From Sphaerisporangium album (GTDB lineage Bacteria; Actinomycetota; Actinomycetes; Streptosporangiales; Streptosporangiaceae), in assembly GCF_003323745.1 (NCBI RefSeq), contig NZ_QOIL01000007.1, positions 62,001 to 126,000 of the forward strand: a DNA stretch of 64,000 nt, read 5' to 3'. The translations under genes were made by a program, and so were the position numbers. The notes under the pieces were generated by a model. The model had not been told where the DNA came from and searched no databases. It was given only the letters and a program-made list of their open reading frames with translations. Of the stretch, positions 8,016 through 16,173 are shown piece after piece. The stretch's first letter is position 1, and the number at the start of each line of letters is the position of its first letter.

Positions 8016-8339
8016 GTGCCTACGGTCACCTTCGTTTCCATCGATGGATCCCGCCATACGGCAGACGCCCGGGTCGGCGAGTCGGTGATGGCCGCGGCCG
8101 TCCGCAACGGCGTCCCCGGCATCATCGGGGAGTGCGGCGGCAACGCCTCGTGCGCCACCTGCCATGTCTACGTCGGCGAGGACTTCATGCCGCTGGTCGG
8201 CCCGCCCGGCGACCTGGAGGACGACATGCTCGACCTCGCCGTCTCCGACCGGCGGCCGACGAGCCGCCTGTCCTGCCAGATCAGCGTGACCGACGCGCTC
8301 AACGGCCTGGCCGTCGAGACGCCGAAGGAGCAGCCGTGA
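8016..8339 (+). CDS. 2Fe-2S ferredoxin (adrenodoxin/putidaredoxin type)
   Basis: 107 residues. Cluster ligands are C40, C46, C49 (motif CGGNASCATC) and C87 (SRLSCQI), the spacing of vertebrate-type and bacterial mono-oxygenase ferredoxins. The GTG at 8016 follows AAAGGA at good spacing and begins a normal N-terminus; the upstream ATG at 7986 adds ten unlikely residues. It overlaps the ferredoxin reductase gene as GTGA. The pair most likely carries electrons from NAD(P)H to the Rieske oxygenase at 16174-17460, the only evident terminal oxygenase in the window. Confidence 0.92.
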   Translation: MPTVTFVSIDGSRHTADARVGESVMAAAVRNGVPGIIGECGGNASCATCHVYVGEDFMPLVGPPGDLEDDMLDLAVSDRRPTSRLSCQISVTDALNGLAVETPKEQP

Positions 8340-9568
8340 CCGGCGGCGTTCTGGTCGTCGGGGCCAGCCAGGCCGGTGTGCAGCTGGGGGCCTCATTGCG
8401 CGAGCACGGCTACGACGGGCCTGTCACCCTGGTCGGCGCCGAGCCGCAACCGCCGTACCAACGGCCTCCGCTGTCCAAGGCCTACCTGGGCGGCGCCGCC
8501 GACTCCGCCTCCCTCGAACTGCGCGACCAGGCATTCTATGCGAACAGGCGGATCGACCTGCTGCCCGCGGAACGAGTCACCCATATCGGACGCGGTACCG
8601 CGCTCACCGACCAGGGGCGCGTGCTCGACTTCGACCACCTCGCCCTGACCGTCGGGGCGCGAGCGAGACGGCTCACCGTCCCGGGCTCCGACCTCACCGG
8701 CGTCTGCTATCTGCGCGACCTCGCCGACGCCGCCCTGCTGCGCCGCCACCTGACCCGGGCTCGCCACGTAGTGGTGGTCGGCGGCGGCTTCATCGGGCTG
8801 GAGGTCGCGGCGGTCGCCCGGTCGGATGGCCGCAGTGTCACCGTCGTCGAGGCGGCCCCGCGGCTGATGGCCCGGGCGGTGGCCCCCACGGTCTCGGAGT
8901 TCTACCGGCACGCCCACGCCCGTCGCGGCACCGAGGTGCTGCTCGGGGCGCAGCTCACCCGGATCGACGGCGAGCACGGCCGGGTCGCTGGGGTCAGCCT
9001 CGCCGACGGCACCCGGCTGCCCGCCGACCTGGTCGTCGCGGGTGTCGGCGTCGTGCCCCGCACCGAGCTCGCCGAACAGCTGGGCCTGGCCTGCGACGGC
9101 GGAATCGTCGTGGACGAGTTCGCCCGGACCAGCGACCCGTCCATCGTCGCCGCCGGGGACTGCACGGTGATGCCGAATCCGGTGACCGGCGAAGGCCGGG
9201 TACGCCTGGAGTCGATGCCGAACGCCATCGCGCAGGCCCGGGTCGCCGCCGCCACGCTGATCGGCAAGGCGCGGCCGTACGCGGACGTGCCGTGGTTCTG
9301 GTCCGACCAGTACGACCTCAAGCTGCAGATCGCCGGTGTCGCGGACGGCTACGACCAGGTCGTCGTACGCGGCGAGCCGGAGAGCGAGGCGTTCTCGGCG
9401 CTGTACTACCGTGGCGGCGAGCTCCTGGCCGTCAACGCGGTCAACCGCACCGCCGACTACCTGGTGGTACGCAAGGCGCTGGCCAGCCGCACCCCGCTCC
9501 CTGCGGACCGGGCCGCGCACGCCGACGTACCACTCAAGGACCTGCTCGTCGCGACCCCCGCTCCCTAG
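8336..9568 (+). CDS. NAD(P)H-dependent FAD ferredoxin reductase (rhodocoxin/putidaredoxin reductase type)
   Basis: 410 residues from a GTG overlapping the ferredoxin stop (GTGA). An FAD-binding GASQAG near the N-terminus, an NAD-binding VVVGGGFIGLEVAA near 140-155, an ATG-like segment with AAGDCTVMPNPV for FAD, and a C-terminal reductase domain beginning around DVPWFWSDQY identify the oxygenase-coupled flavoprotein reductase family. It reduces the adjacent ferredoxin. Its TAG stop shares the palindrome CTAG with the stop of the convergent ligJ-like gene, leaving no space for a terminator between them. Confidence 0.93.
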   Translation: MTGGVLVVGASQAGVQLGASLREHGYDGPVTLVGAEPQPPYQRPPLSKAYLGGAADSASLELRDQAFYANRRIDLLPAERVTHIGRGTALTDQGRVLDFDHLALTVGARARRLTVPGSDLTGVCYLRDLADAALLRRHLTRARHVVVVGGGFIGLEVAAVARSDGRSVTVVEAAPRLMARAVAPTVSEFYRHAHARRGTEVLLGAQLTRIDGEHGRVAGVSLADGTRLPADLVVAGVGVVPRTELAEQLGLACDGGIVVDEFARTSDPSIVAAGDCTVMPNPVTGEGRVRLESMPNAIAQARVAAATLIGKARPYADVPWFWSDQYDLKLQIAGVADGYDQVVVRGEPESEAFSALYYRGGELLAVNAVNRTADYLVVRKALASRTPLPADRAAHADVPLKDLLVATPAP

Positions 9569-10587
9569 AGCCCGGCCGCCCTGAGCCGGGCGTCGAGGCG
9601 GGGGTACACCCGCCGCGCGTTGCCCTCCAGTACCTTCGCCCGCGCCTCGTCCGGCAGGTCGAGGTTGTCGACGTAGCGCTTGGTGTCGTCCCAGTGGTGC
9701 CCGGTCTCCGGGTCCACGCCGCGGACGGCGCCGAACATCTCGGAGGCGAACAGGATGTTGTCGATGTCGATGACCCGGTGCAGCAGGTCGATCCCGGCCT
9801 GGTGGTAGACGCAGGTGTCGAAGAAGACGTTGCGCATGACATGCTCCGCCAGCGGCGGCCGGCCGAGCCGGTCGGCCAGCCCCCGGTAGCGGCCCCAGTG
9901 GTACGGCACCGCGCCGCCGCCGTGCGGGATCACGAAGCGCAGGGCCGGGAAGCGGCCGAACAGGTCACCCTGGAGCAGTTGCATGAACGCGGTGGTGTCC
10001 GCGTTGAGGTAGTGCGCGCCGAGCGCATGGAAGTTGGGGTTGCAAGATTCCGAGACGTGGATCATCGCCGGTACGTCCAGCTCGATCATCGCCTCGTACA
10101 GCGGGAACCAGTACTCGTCGGTCAGCGGCTTGGCGGTCCAGTGACCACCGGACGGATCCGGGTTGAGGTTGCAGCCGACGAAACCCATCTCCTCCACACA
10201 TCGACGCAGCTCCGCGATCGATTCGTCCAGCGATCCGTTCGGCGTCTGCGGCAGCTGGCAGACCGCGGCGAAGTGCCGAGGAAAGAGCTCGACCACCCGG
10301 TGCACCAGGTCGTTGGAGACCTGTGCCCAGGCGCGGGCGGTGGCCGGGTCCGGAACGTGGTGCGCCATGCCCGACGCCCGTGGCGAGAAGATCATCAGGT
10401 CGCCGCCCCGCTCGCGCAGCAGCCGGAGCTGAGTGCCCTCGATGCTCTCGCGGATCGCGTCGTCGCTGATTCCGGCGAGCCGTGGTTCCGGGCGACCCCG
10501 GTCGGCCAGCCGGGCCAGCTGGTCGTCGCGGAAGGCCCCGAGCGCGACCGGTGCGGTGGTGTAATGGCCGTGGCAGTCGATGATCAT
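9565..10587 (-). CDS. ligJ: 4-oxalomesaconate hydratase, LigJ-like amidohydrolase-family enzyme
   Basis: 340 residues. LigJ hydrates 4-oxalomesaconate to 4-carboxy-4-hydroxy-2-oxoadipate in the protocatechuate 4,5-cleavage and gallate pathways. Visible metal-site features are the N-terminal DCHGH, a His in MIHVSES, the His of PHGGGAVPYHWGR and the Glu of LFASEMFG, which stands where LigJ has its key Glu. NPDPSGG, LTDEYWFPLYE and a HWDD segment also fit LigJ rather than gamma-resorcylate or ACMS decarboxylases of the same superfamily. It overlaps the ligK-like gene as ATGA, so the last two pathway steps are translationally coupled. Confidence 0.85.
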   Translation of the reverse strand: MIIDCHGHYTTAPVALGAFRDDQLARLADRGRPEPRLAGISDDAIRESIEGTQLRLLRERGGDLMIFSPRASGMAHHVPDPATARAWAQVSNDLVHRVVELFPRHFAAVCQLPQTPNGSLDESIAELRRCVEEMGFVGCNLNPDPSGGHWTAKPLTDEYWFPLYEAMIELDVPAMIHVSESCNPNFHALGAHYLNADTTAFMQLLQGDLFGRFPALRFVIPHGGGAVPYHWGRYRGLADRLGRPPLAEHVMRNVFFDTCVYHQAGIDLLHRVIDIDNILFASEMFGAVRGVDPETGHHWDDTKRYVDNLDLPDEARAKVLEGNARRVYPRLDARLRAAGL

Positions 10588-11273
10588 TCGTCCGGTTCCT
10601 GATCGAGGTAGGTGAGTCCTTTGCGGGTGAGACGCTCCCGCATCCCGCCGACGTCGACGCTGAGTTCTCCGGCCAGGTAGCGGGCCCGGGAGGCGGCCTC
10701 CTTCTCCTCCCGCTCCCGCGCGGCGGCCAGGACTCCGGCGGCCCTGCGGCGTGGCACGACCACGACCCCGTCGTCGTCGGCGATGACCACGTCACCGGGG
10801 CGTACCAGCGCACCGGCGATGACCAGCGGGGTGTTGACGTCGCCGAGGGTCTCCTTGACGGTCCCCGTCGCGGAGACGTACTTCGACCAGACCGGGAAGC
10901 CCATCCGGGTCAGCTCGGCCACGTCCCGGCACCCGGCGTCGATCACCAGTCCGCGTACTCCGCGTACCTGGAGCGCGGTGGCGAGCAGCTCGCCGAAGTA
11001 ACCGGCCTCGGACGGCGAGGTGGGGGCCACCACCAGGAGGTCGCCTTCGCGGCACTGCTCCACCGCGACGTGGATCATCCAGTTGTCCCCGGGCGGCACG
11101 CTGACCGTAACGGCGGGGCCGCAGGCACGGGCGCCCGGGTAGATCGGCCGCAGGCGTGCGTCCAGCAGGCCGGTACGTCCCTGCGCTTCGTGGATGGTCG
11201 CGACGCCCAGCGAGGCGAATCCCTCCACTGTCGATTCGTCGGGGCGGCGGATGTCTCGGACGACGATGCTCAT
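10584..11273 (-). CDS. ligK: 4-carboxy-4-hydroxy-2-oxoadipate aldolase / oxaloacetate decarboxylase, LigK/GalC-like (RraA fold)
   Basis: 229 residues. The family cleaves 4-carboxy-4-hydroxy-2-oxoadipate to pyruvate and oxaloacetate. Diagnostic stretches are GYFGELLATAL, the DAGCRDV metal/substrate loop, WSKYVSATGTVKETLG and GDVVIADDDGVVVVP near the C-terminus. An RraA-type RNase E regulator is unlikely given the aldolase DAGCRDV motif, the length and the ligJ partner. A GGGGAG-like ribosome site precedes the ATG. It sits 15 bases after the alcohol dehydrogenase stop in a three-gene leftward operon. Confidence 0.88.
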   Translation of the reverse strand: MSIVVRDIRRPDESTVEGFASLGVATIHEAQGRTGLLDARLRPIYPGARACGPAVTVSVPPGDNWMIHVAVEQCREGDLLVVAPTSPSEAGYFGELLATALQVRGVRGLVIDAGCRDVAELTRMGFPVWSKYVSATGTVKETLGDVNTPLVIAGALVRPGDVVIADDDGVVVVPRRRAAGVLAAAREREEKEAASRARYLAGELSVDVGGMRERLTRKGLTYLDQEPDE

Positions 11274-11288
11274 CTCACTCCCCCTGGG

Positions 11289-12398
11289 TCAGGCGTTCGG
11301 CAGCACGGAGACGTGGATGGCGTCCGGGTCGCCCTGTCCGGCGACCGTCCGGACCGCGCTGTCCACGTCGTGCAGGCCGAACGTGTGCGTGGTGAGCAGA
11401 TCCAGCGGGAAGCGGTCCGAGGCCAGTTGCGCCAGGGCCAGCTCGCAGGCCCGGTAGCTGTGCCCGCGGGCGCTCTTGATGGTGATGGCCTTCTCGGTCA
11501 CCTTCTTGACCGGGAAGTCGGGGAAGGCGGCCATCTCCCCCTGGATCAGCAGCGTCCCGGCCCGCCGTTTCAACGCGTCGATGCCGAGCAGGACGGGGGC
11601 GACACCCGCGCCCGACGTGCAGTCGAGCACCACGTCAACGCCCTTCCCCCCGGTGAAGTCCATGATCTGCTCCAGCGGGTCGTGCGCCTGGACGTCGATG
11701 ACGTGGTCCGCCCCCAGGGTCCTGGCGAGCTCCAGCCGGGCGGCGTCCCGGGTCGTGCCGGTCACGATGATGCGCGAGGCCCCGGCCTGCTTGCACGCGA
11801 CGGTCTGGGCCAGGCCCTGCTGTCCCGGCCCCTGGATGAGCACCGTCGAGTCGTAGCCCACACGCGCGTCGAACAGCGCCCACTCGATGCCGTTCGACAT
11901 CGGCGTGGCGATCCCGGCACGCTCCGCCGAGACTCCGTCGGGCACCTTGTGCAGGACGGCGTTCCACGGCAGGTACATGTACTGGGCGAAACCGCCCCAG
12001 AGGTGGTACGGGTTCTCCGCCGAGGTGTAGCCGTAGCGGCGCGCGTCCGGGTTGGTCCGCCAGTCGGTGTCCTCACAGTGGCGGTACTCGCCGAGGTGGC
12101 ACCATTCGCACCGGCGGCACGGCACGTAATGTTCGACGAAGACGCGATCGCCCTCGGTCAGGCCTTGCCGTTCCCGGAAGGTACGACCGGCGCGAGCGAT
12201 CACGCCGACGTTCTCGTGGCCCATGATGACCGGATCCTTGATCACCGGCTGGCCGTACATCTTGACGTCGGTGCCGCAGATGCCGGCCACCTCGACCTTG
12301 AGCAGCGCGCCGTCGTCGGGAATGTCCGGCATCGGGTATTCGCGGAACTCGGTCGTGCCAGGGGCCGTGCGCACGGCCGCCAGAACATGCTCTGCCAT
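11289..12398 (-). CDS. Zinc-dependent alcohol dehydrogenase (MDR superfamily)
   Basis: 369 residues. Catalytic zinc ligands are C41 in CGTD and H61/E62 in GHE; structural zinc ligands are C94, C97, C100 and C108. A Rossmann glycine motif is seen in IQGPGQQGLAQ. It oxidises an alcohol or reduces an aldehyde with NAD(P). First gene of the operon with the ligK- and ligJ-like genes; a GAGGAAGG ribosome site precedes its ATG. In a protocatechuate-type pathway an oxidoreductase is needed to oxidise the semialdehyde formed by ring cleavage (LigC does this in Sphingobium); this unrelated enzyme could act there or on a side chain of the substrate. Substrate unknown. Confidence 0.85.
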   Translation of the reverse strand: MAEHVLAAVRTAPGTTEFREYPMPDIPDDGALLKVEVAGICGTDVKMYGQPVIKDPVIMGHENVGVIARAGRTFRERQGLTEGDRVFVEHYVPCRRCEWCHLGEYRHCEDTDWRTNPDARRYGYTSAENPYHLWGGFAQYMYLPWNAVLHKVPDGVSAERAGIATPMSNGIEWALFDARVGYDSTVLIQGPGQQGLAQTVACKQAGASRIIVTGTTRDAARLELARTLGADHVIDVQAHDPLEQIMDFTGGKGVDVVLDCTSGAGVAPVLLGIDALKRRAGTLLIQGEMAAFPDFPVKKVTEKAITIKSARGHSYRACELALAQLASDRFPLDLLTTHTFGLHDVDSAVRTVAGQGDPDAIHVSVLPNA

Positions 12399-12445
12399 GG
12401 ACCTTCCTCATCTCAACGGTGCGGGTCACTCTAGCTTAAGGTCTT

Positions 12446-12458
12446 ATGGTAATACCAT
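12446..12458. promoter_or_regulatory. Candidate FadR/GntR-type operator copy 4 (perfect palindrome)
   Basis: ATGGTAATACCAT is a perfect 13-base palindrome around a central A. It lies in the short divergent region between the alcohol dehydrogenase operon (minus) and the decarboxylase-like gene (plus), and it overlaps a TAATAC that could be a -10 box for the plus strand. It is the best copy of the motif in the island. Confidence 0.6.
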
Positions 12459-12481
12459 CATGCGTGGTACGGTCTCGCACC

Positions 12482-13417
12482 ATGGCGCTCGTACCGCTCA
12501 CCGCCGTGACCCGTGCCCAGGGCAACAACGCCGCCCTCAAGGACGGCTCCGTCACACCCGAAGGCTTCGCCCTCGACTTCCACGAGGTGCCCGTCCTGGT
12601 CCAGGCGTTCCGCCGGATGGTGCGCACGCTGGAGTTCGACGTGTGCGAGATGGCGATCACCACCTACCTGTGCGCGAAGGCACACGGCAAACCCTTCACG
12701 GCGCTGCCCGTCTTCCTGGTACGCGGGCTGCACCACGGCGCGATCCTGCGCGGCGGCGATGTCCACACGCCCGCCGAACTGCACGGTCGGCGGGTAGGCG
12801 TCAACCGCGGCTACACCGTCACCACGGGCGTGTGGGCACGCGGCATTCTCGCCGAGGAGTACGGCGTCGATCTCGGCCAGGTGACCTGGGTGCGCTCCGG
12901 CGACGAGCATGTGGCCGAGTACCGGCCGCCGTCCAACGTGGCAGACGTGCCGCCCGGGTCGGAGCTGGAGACGATGCTGGCCGACGGTGAGCTCGCCGCG
13001 ACGGTCGGGGTGGAGGCGGACACGTTTCCGACCCTCATCCCCGACGCCGAGGAGGCCGCCTTCGACGCGCTGCGCCGCCGCGGCCTCTACCCCATCAACC
13101 ACCTCGTGGTGGTCAAGGACGCGCTGCTCACGGAGCATCCCGGGCTCGCGCCCGCCCTCTTCGAGGCGTTCGCCGAAGCCAAGCGGCGGTACGTGGACCG
13201 CCTCCACCAGGGCGCGATCGAGGCGCCTACCCGGATCGACCGGATGCACCGGCGGGTGATGGACATCACCGGTGACGATCCGCTGCCGTACGGCATCGGC
13301 CCGAACCGGCCGATGATCGAGGAGCTGATCCGGCATGCCGTACAGCAACGGATCATCGACAGTCCGCCCGCCGTGGAGGAACTCTTCGCGGAGAGCACCC
13401 ACAAGCTGATCGCCTGA
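12482..13417 (+). CDS. 4,5-dihydroxyphthalate decarboxylase-like protein (Pht5 family, periplasmic-binding-protein fold)
   Basis: 311 residues from ATG 12482. GTG at 12464 is an in-frame alternative, and no clear Shine-Dalgarno is present, so a leaderless or short-leader mRNA is possible. The pattern ALKDG..TPEGFALDF, FRRMVRTLEFDVCEMAITTYL, the GVNRGYTVTTGVWARGIL segment, SELETMLADGE and DDPLPYGIGPNRP..EE follows 4,5-dihydroxyphthalate decarboxylase along its length. That enzyme converts 4,5-dihydroxyphthalate to protocatechuate. There is no signal peptide, so it is not an ABC binding protein. Together with the phthalate-dioxygenase-like Rieske enzyme it points to phthalate or a similar aromatic dicarboxylate. 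Confidence 0.82.
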   Translation: MALVPLTAVTRAQGNNAALKDGSVTPEGFALDFHEVPVLVQAFRRMVRTLEFDVCEMAITTYLCAKAHGKPFTALPVFLVRGLHHGAILRGGDVHTPAELHGRRVGVNRGYTVTTGVWARGILAEEYGVDLGQVTWVRSGDEHVAEYRPPSNVADVPPGSELETMLADGELAATVGVEADTFPTLIPDAEEAAFDALRRRGLYPINHLVVVKDALLTEHPGLAPALFEAFAEAKRRYVDRLHQGAIEAPTRIDRMHRRVMDITGDDPLPYGIGPNRPMIEELIRHAVQQRIIDSPPAVEELFAESTHKLIA

Positions 13418-13428
13418 GGAGGTGCGCC

Positions 13429-13881
13429 GTGCGGATCGTCATCGCCGCCGACCACAACGGAGTCGCCATGAAGCGGCGGCTCACCGCCTGGCTCGCGGGG
13501 CAGGGCCACCAGATCGACGACCGGGGCACCCACGGGGACGATGTCGTGGACTACCCGGCGTTGTGCGCGTCCGTCGGGGAAGAGGTCACCAGCGGCCGGG
13601 CCGAGCGCGGGATCATGATCGGCGGCACTGGTGGCGGTGAGGCGATCGCCTGTAACAAGATCCGCGGCATCCGCGCCGGGCTGTGCCACTCGGTGTTCCT
13701 CGCCGAGATCTCCAGCGCCCACAACCGCAGCAACGTGCTCGTCATCGGCGCCAAGGTGATCGACGAGGAGGAGGCCGTGCGGATCACCGAGGTGTGGCTC
13801 ACCACGCCGTTCAAGGGCGGGGTACACCTGCGGCGACTCGAACAGATCGAGGCGCTGGAACGCGGCGATCCACTCGCCTGA
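13429..13881 (+). CDS. RpiB/LacAB-family isomerase
   Basis: 150 residues from a GTG preceded by GAGGAGG. RpiB-type enzymes interconvert aldose and ketose phosphates. The ADHNG N-terminus, the GGTGGGEAIACNKIRGIRA loop and HNRSNVL are family hallmarks. E71 stands where actinobacterial RpiB uses a catalytic Glu instead of Cys. It lies 11 bases after the decarboxylase-like gene and is surely co-transcribed, so it may catalyse an isomerisation in the aromatic pathway rather than serve the pentose phosphate route. The true substrate is unknown. Confidence 0.82.
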   Translation: MRIVIAADHNGVAMKRRLTAWLAGQGHQIDDRGTHGDDVVDYPALCASVGEEVTSGRAERGIMIGGTGGGEAIACNKIRGIRAGLCHSVFLAEISSAHNRSNVLVIGAKVIDEEEAVRITEVWLTTPFKGGVHLRRLEQIEALERGDPLA

Positions 13882-13916
13882 CAGCCGAATCGGCCGGCCC
13901 GCGTTCGCGTCAGCGA

Positions 13917-14771
13917 TCAGACTTTGTTCGCCTCCAGGAACGCGAGCACCCGGGCCGGTGCGCTCCGCTCCGTCTGCTCGCTCAGCGGCGCGTCCCAGTA
14001 CTCCGCCTGTGGCAGGCATTCCTGCAGGTAGCGGGCCGCGGACGGCGCGTGCGAGGTGTCCTCGCCGGGGACCACCAGCGCTGGAACGTCCAGCTGCATG
14101 AGGTCCTCCGGCTCGGCCCCCGGCGCGGTGTCCCGGTCGAAGAGCAGCCGGGCCATACCGGCCACCAGCGCGGTGTAGCGGCCGGTGTCCAGCCGCGTGT
14201 ACGCCTCGGCGAATCCCGGATCTCGCCGCAGCACGTTCGCCCACGGACCAAGGCGCGGATCCTGGGTGAAGGGCGCTTCAGTGGTACCGGCGAGGGCGAC
14301 GACCTGCGCCAGGCCGTGCTCGGCGACGTACGCCAGATGACGGCCGAGCCGCTCGTGCTGGGTGAGCCGGTATCGGGGGCCACCGGCCGGGGAGTAGAGC
14401 ACCATGCCCGCCACCGCCTCCGGATAGGCGACCGCGAACGTGGTGACGATGGAGCAGCCGACGCAGCCGCCCATCAGATGTGCTCGCGCGAAACCAAGGT
14501 GGGCGAGCAGGCCCTTGCCCTGCACCGCGTAGTCGCGCCAGCCGATGCGCTGCACCCGCCCGCCGGACCGCCCGGACTCGCGCTTGTCGAAGGTGATGCA
14601 GGTGTACCTGGTGGCCAGGTGGTCGAGCAGCTTCAGCCGCCGGTAGACACCCTGCGACCGCCAGTTGTCCCGGACGGCGTTGAAGCCACCGGGCGAGAAC
14701 ATGAGCAGCGGCGGCCCGTCACCGATCGTTTCGTAGTCGGTGACGATGCCGTCGATGAGGGCGGTGGGCAC
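13917..14771 (-). CDS. Alpha/beta hydrolase with Cys at the nucleophile position
   Basis: 284 residues from a GTG with GGAG upstream. The fold is shown by PLLMFSPGG, CITFDKRESGRS and the nucleophile elbow. The elbow reads MGGCVGCS: the residue at the Ser position is C103, as in dienelactone hydrolase. A conventional C-terminal catalytic His is not obvious; the segment after VVPGEDTSHAPS ends in WDAPLSEQTERS. Possible roles are hydrolysis of a lactone (such as a pyrone dicarboxylate, replacing LigI) or C-C bond cleavage; both are inference. Last gene of the Rieske operon and convergent with the rpiB-like gene. Confidence 0.8.
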   Translation of the reverse strand: MPTALIDGIVTDYETIGDGPPLLMFSPGGFNAVRDNWRSQGVYRRLKLLDHLATRYTCITFDKRESGRSGGRVQRIGWRDYAVQGKGLLAHLGFARAHLMGGCVGCSIVTTFAVAYPEAVAGMVLYSPAGGPRYRLTQHERLGRHLAYVAEHGLAQVVALAGTTEAPFTQDPRLGPWANVLRRDPGFAEAYTRLDTGRYTALVAGMARLLFDRDTAPGAEPEDLMQLDVPALVVPGEDTSHAPSAARYLQECLPQAEYWDAPLSEQTERSAPARVLAFLEANKV

Positions 14772-14811
14772 GGCAAACTCCGTTCCAGTGAGGTGGACGC
14801 CCGGGCCGCCG

Positions 14812-15633
14812 TCAGGCGCGCAGGCCGCCTTTGATCTGCTGCCCCGCGCGGACGTCGGCGGCGTAGGCGGCGATGGCGTCATGGCTGATCCGGGCGACGT
14901 TCGCGTACGTCTCGGGCGGGTCGTCCAGCGCCGATTCCGCGTACCCGATCGCCGCGGTGGCCATCCGTATCCGCCCGTCCAGCCACGGTCCGCCGCCGTG
15001 CCCCCCGACCACCGGGATCGACACCGCGCTCGCCACGGCGGCACCGGCGACGGGGCCGGAATTGGTGAAGTTCAGCAGCGCCGCCCCTGCGGCCTCCAGC
15101 CGCTTGGCCTCCTCGACGAGGGCCTCGGTCATCTCCGCCGGAACCTGCGCGCCGGAGCCCGGATTGGCCGAATATCGCAGGCCGTAGCGCAGCGCCGTCT
15201 GCGGCGTGATCCCGAACTGGGCGAAGACGGGGATACCGGCACGGTCGACGGCCGCCACCGCGTCCAGATGGTCGCCGGCGCCGTCCAGCTTCACCATGTC
15301 GACGCCGGTTTCCTTGACGAGCCTGATCGCGGCTCGTACCGCACTGACCGGCCCTTCCTGGAGCGGCCCGAACGGAAAGTCGCAGCTGACCAGCGCCCGG
15401 GTGACCCCCCGCCGTACCGCCTGGGCAACGACGATCATCTGGTCCAACGTCACCTCGAAGGCGTTCGGCTGCCCCCAGAGGTTTATGCCCACGGTGTCGC
15501 CCACCGAGACGATATCCACGCCAACCCGGTCGACGATCCGGGCCATCTGGTAGTCCCACGCCACCACACCGACGATCTTCCTGCCCGCCCGCTTCATCGC
15601 CTGCAACGAAGGGACCGTAACCTGGCTGCTCAT
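14812..15633 (-). CDS. PanB-like aldolase (3-methyl-2-oxobutanoate hydroxymethyltransferase family), role probably catabolic
   Basis: 273 residues. PanB adds a hydroxymethyl group to 2-oxoisovalerate in pantothenate synthesis. Here WDYQMARIVDRVGVDIVSVGDTVG, LDQMIVVAQAVRRG, DFPFG and VKLDGAGD follow the PanB TIM barrel with its Mg-binding acidic residues. The usual GHIGLTPQ is changed to AQFGITPQ and the C-terminal half is diverged (GGHGGGPW). With that divergence and its operon position after a Rieske oxygenase, a role as a 2-oxo-acid aldolase in the aromatic pathway is more likely than vitamin synthesis (inference). Confidence 0.75.
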   Translation of the reverse strand: MSSQVTVPSLQAMKRAGRKIVGVVAWDYQMARIVDRVGVDIVSVGDTVGINLWGQPNAFEVTLDQMIVVAQAVRRGVTRALVSCDFPFGPLQEGPVSAVRAAIRLVKETGVDMVKLDGAGDHLDAVAAVDRAGIPVFAQFGITPQTALRYGLRYSANPGSGAQVPAEMTEALVEEAKRLEAAGAALLNFTNSGPVAGAAVASAVSIPVVGGHGGGPWLDGRIRMATAAIGYAESALDDPPETYANVARISHDAIAAYAADVRAGQQIKGGLRA

Positions 15634-15655
15634 TGTCGACCTTTCGTATCCGGCT

Positions 15656-16171
15656 CTAGGCCCGCAATGCCGTAAGCACTTCGGTCACGTCGTTCTCGTC
15701 CTCGGTCACCAGCAGGACGCGAGCGTGCGGGCGGAGCGCGGCGACGGCCAGCCGGGTGTCCTGCCCGTGGGCCAGCACCAGACCAGCGGTCATGATCCCT
15801 CTCAGCGTGCAGGCGTCGCCGACCGCGGAGGCGACCGCGGCGCCGTCGTTCGCCGTGGCGACCATGACGGCCGCGTCCACCGCGACCAGCTCGTCACTGA
15901 GCCACGACTCGGATCCGTCGACCGACCGCAGGACGACATCCGCGACATTGCGCTTGCCCTCGGCGACGGGCGCCGGCGCGGCCTGCGTGAAGAAGCGCGC
16001 GTTGCTCCACTGCCCCTCGGCGGTACGGCGGACGACGGTGGCCGCCGCTTCGTCGAGCGCCACGACGCGGGTGGCCCGGGCGGGGGCGATCGTTCTGTTG
16101 ATCCTGAAGCGGGCCTCGGCCGCCGTGGCGGCCCGGGCGCAACTGTTGAGCAGGATCGGCTGGCCGGTCAT
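15656..16171 (-). CDS. Protein of unknown function in the Rieske operon
   Basis: 171 residues from the ATG at 16171. A GTG at 16177 would overlap the Rieske stop as GTGA and is an equally good start. Not recognised. It has alternating hydrophobic strands and Ala-rich helices suggesting an alpha/beta fold, with VVALDEAAATVVRR, AVMVATANDGAAVASAVGDAC and VLLVTEDENDV as likely strand-loop-helix units, and no signal peptide or membrane segment. Placed directly between the oxygenase and the PanB-like aldolase, it is probably a pathway component or an oxygenase accessory; nothing in the sequence fixes which. Confidence 0.65.
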   Translation of the reverse strand: MTGQPILLNSCARAATAAEARFRINRTIAPARATRVVALDEAAATVVRRTAEGQWSNARFFTQAAPAPVAEGKRNVADVVLRSVDGSESWLSDELVAVDAAVMVATANDGAAVASAVGDACTLRGIMTAGLVLAHGQDTRLAVAALRPHARVLLVTEDENDVTEVLTALRA

Positions 16172-16173
16172 CG

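Noticed and set aside
10584-11273. RraA regulator of RNase E
   Set aside because: DAGCRDV, the length of 229 residues and the overlap with a LigJ-like gene favour the LigK-type aldolase.
12482-13417. ABC transporter substrate-binding protein
   Set aside because: No signal peptide or lipobox, no permease or ATPase nearby, and full-length similarity to dihydroxyphthalate decarboxylase.
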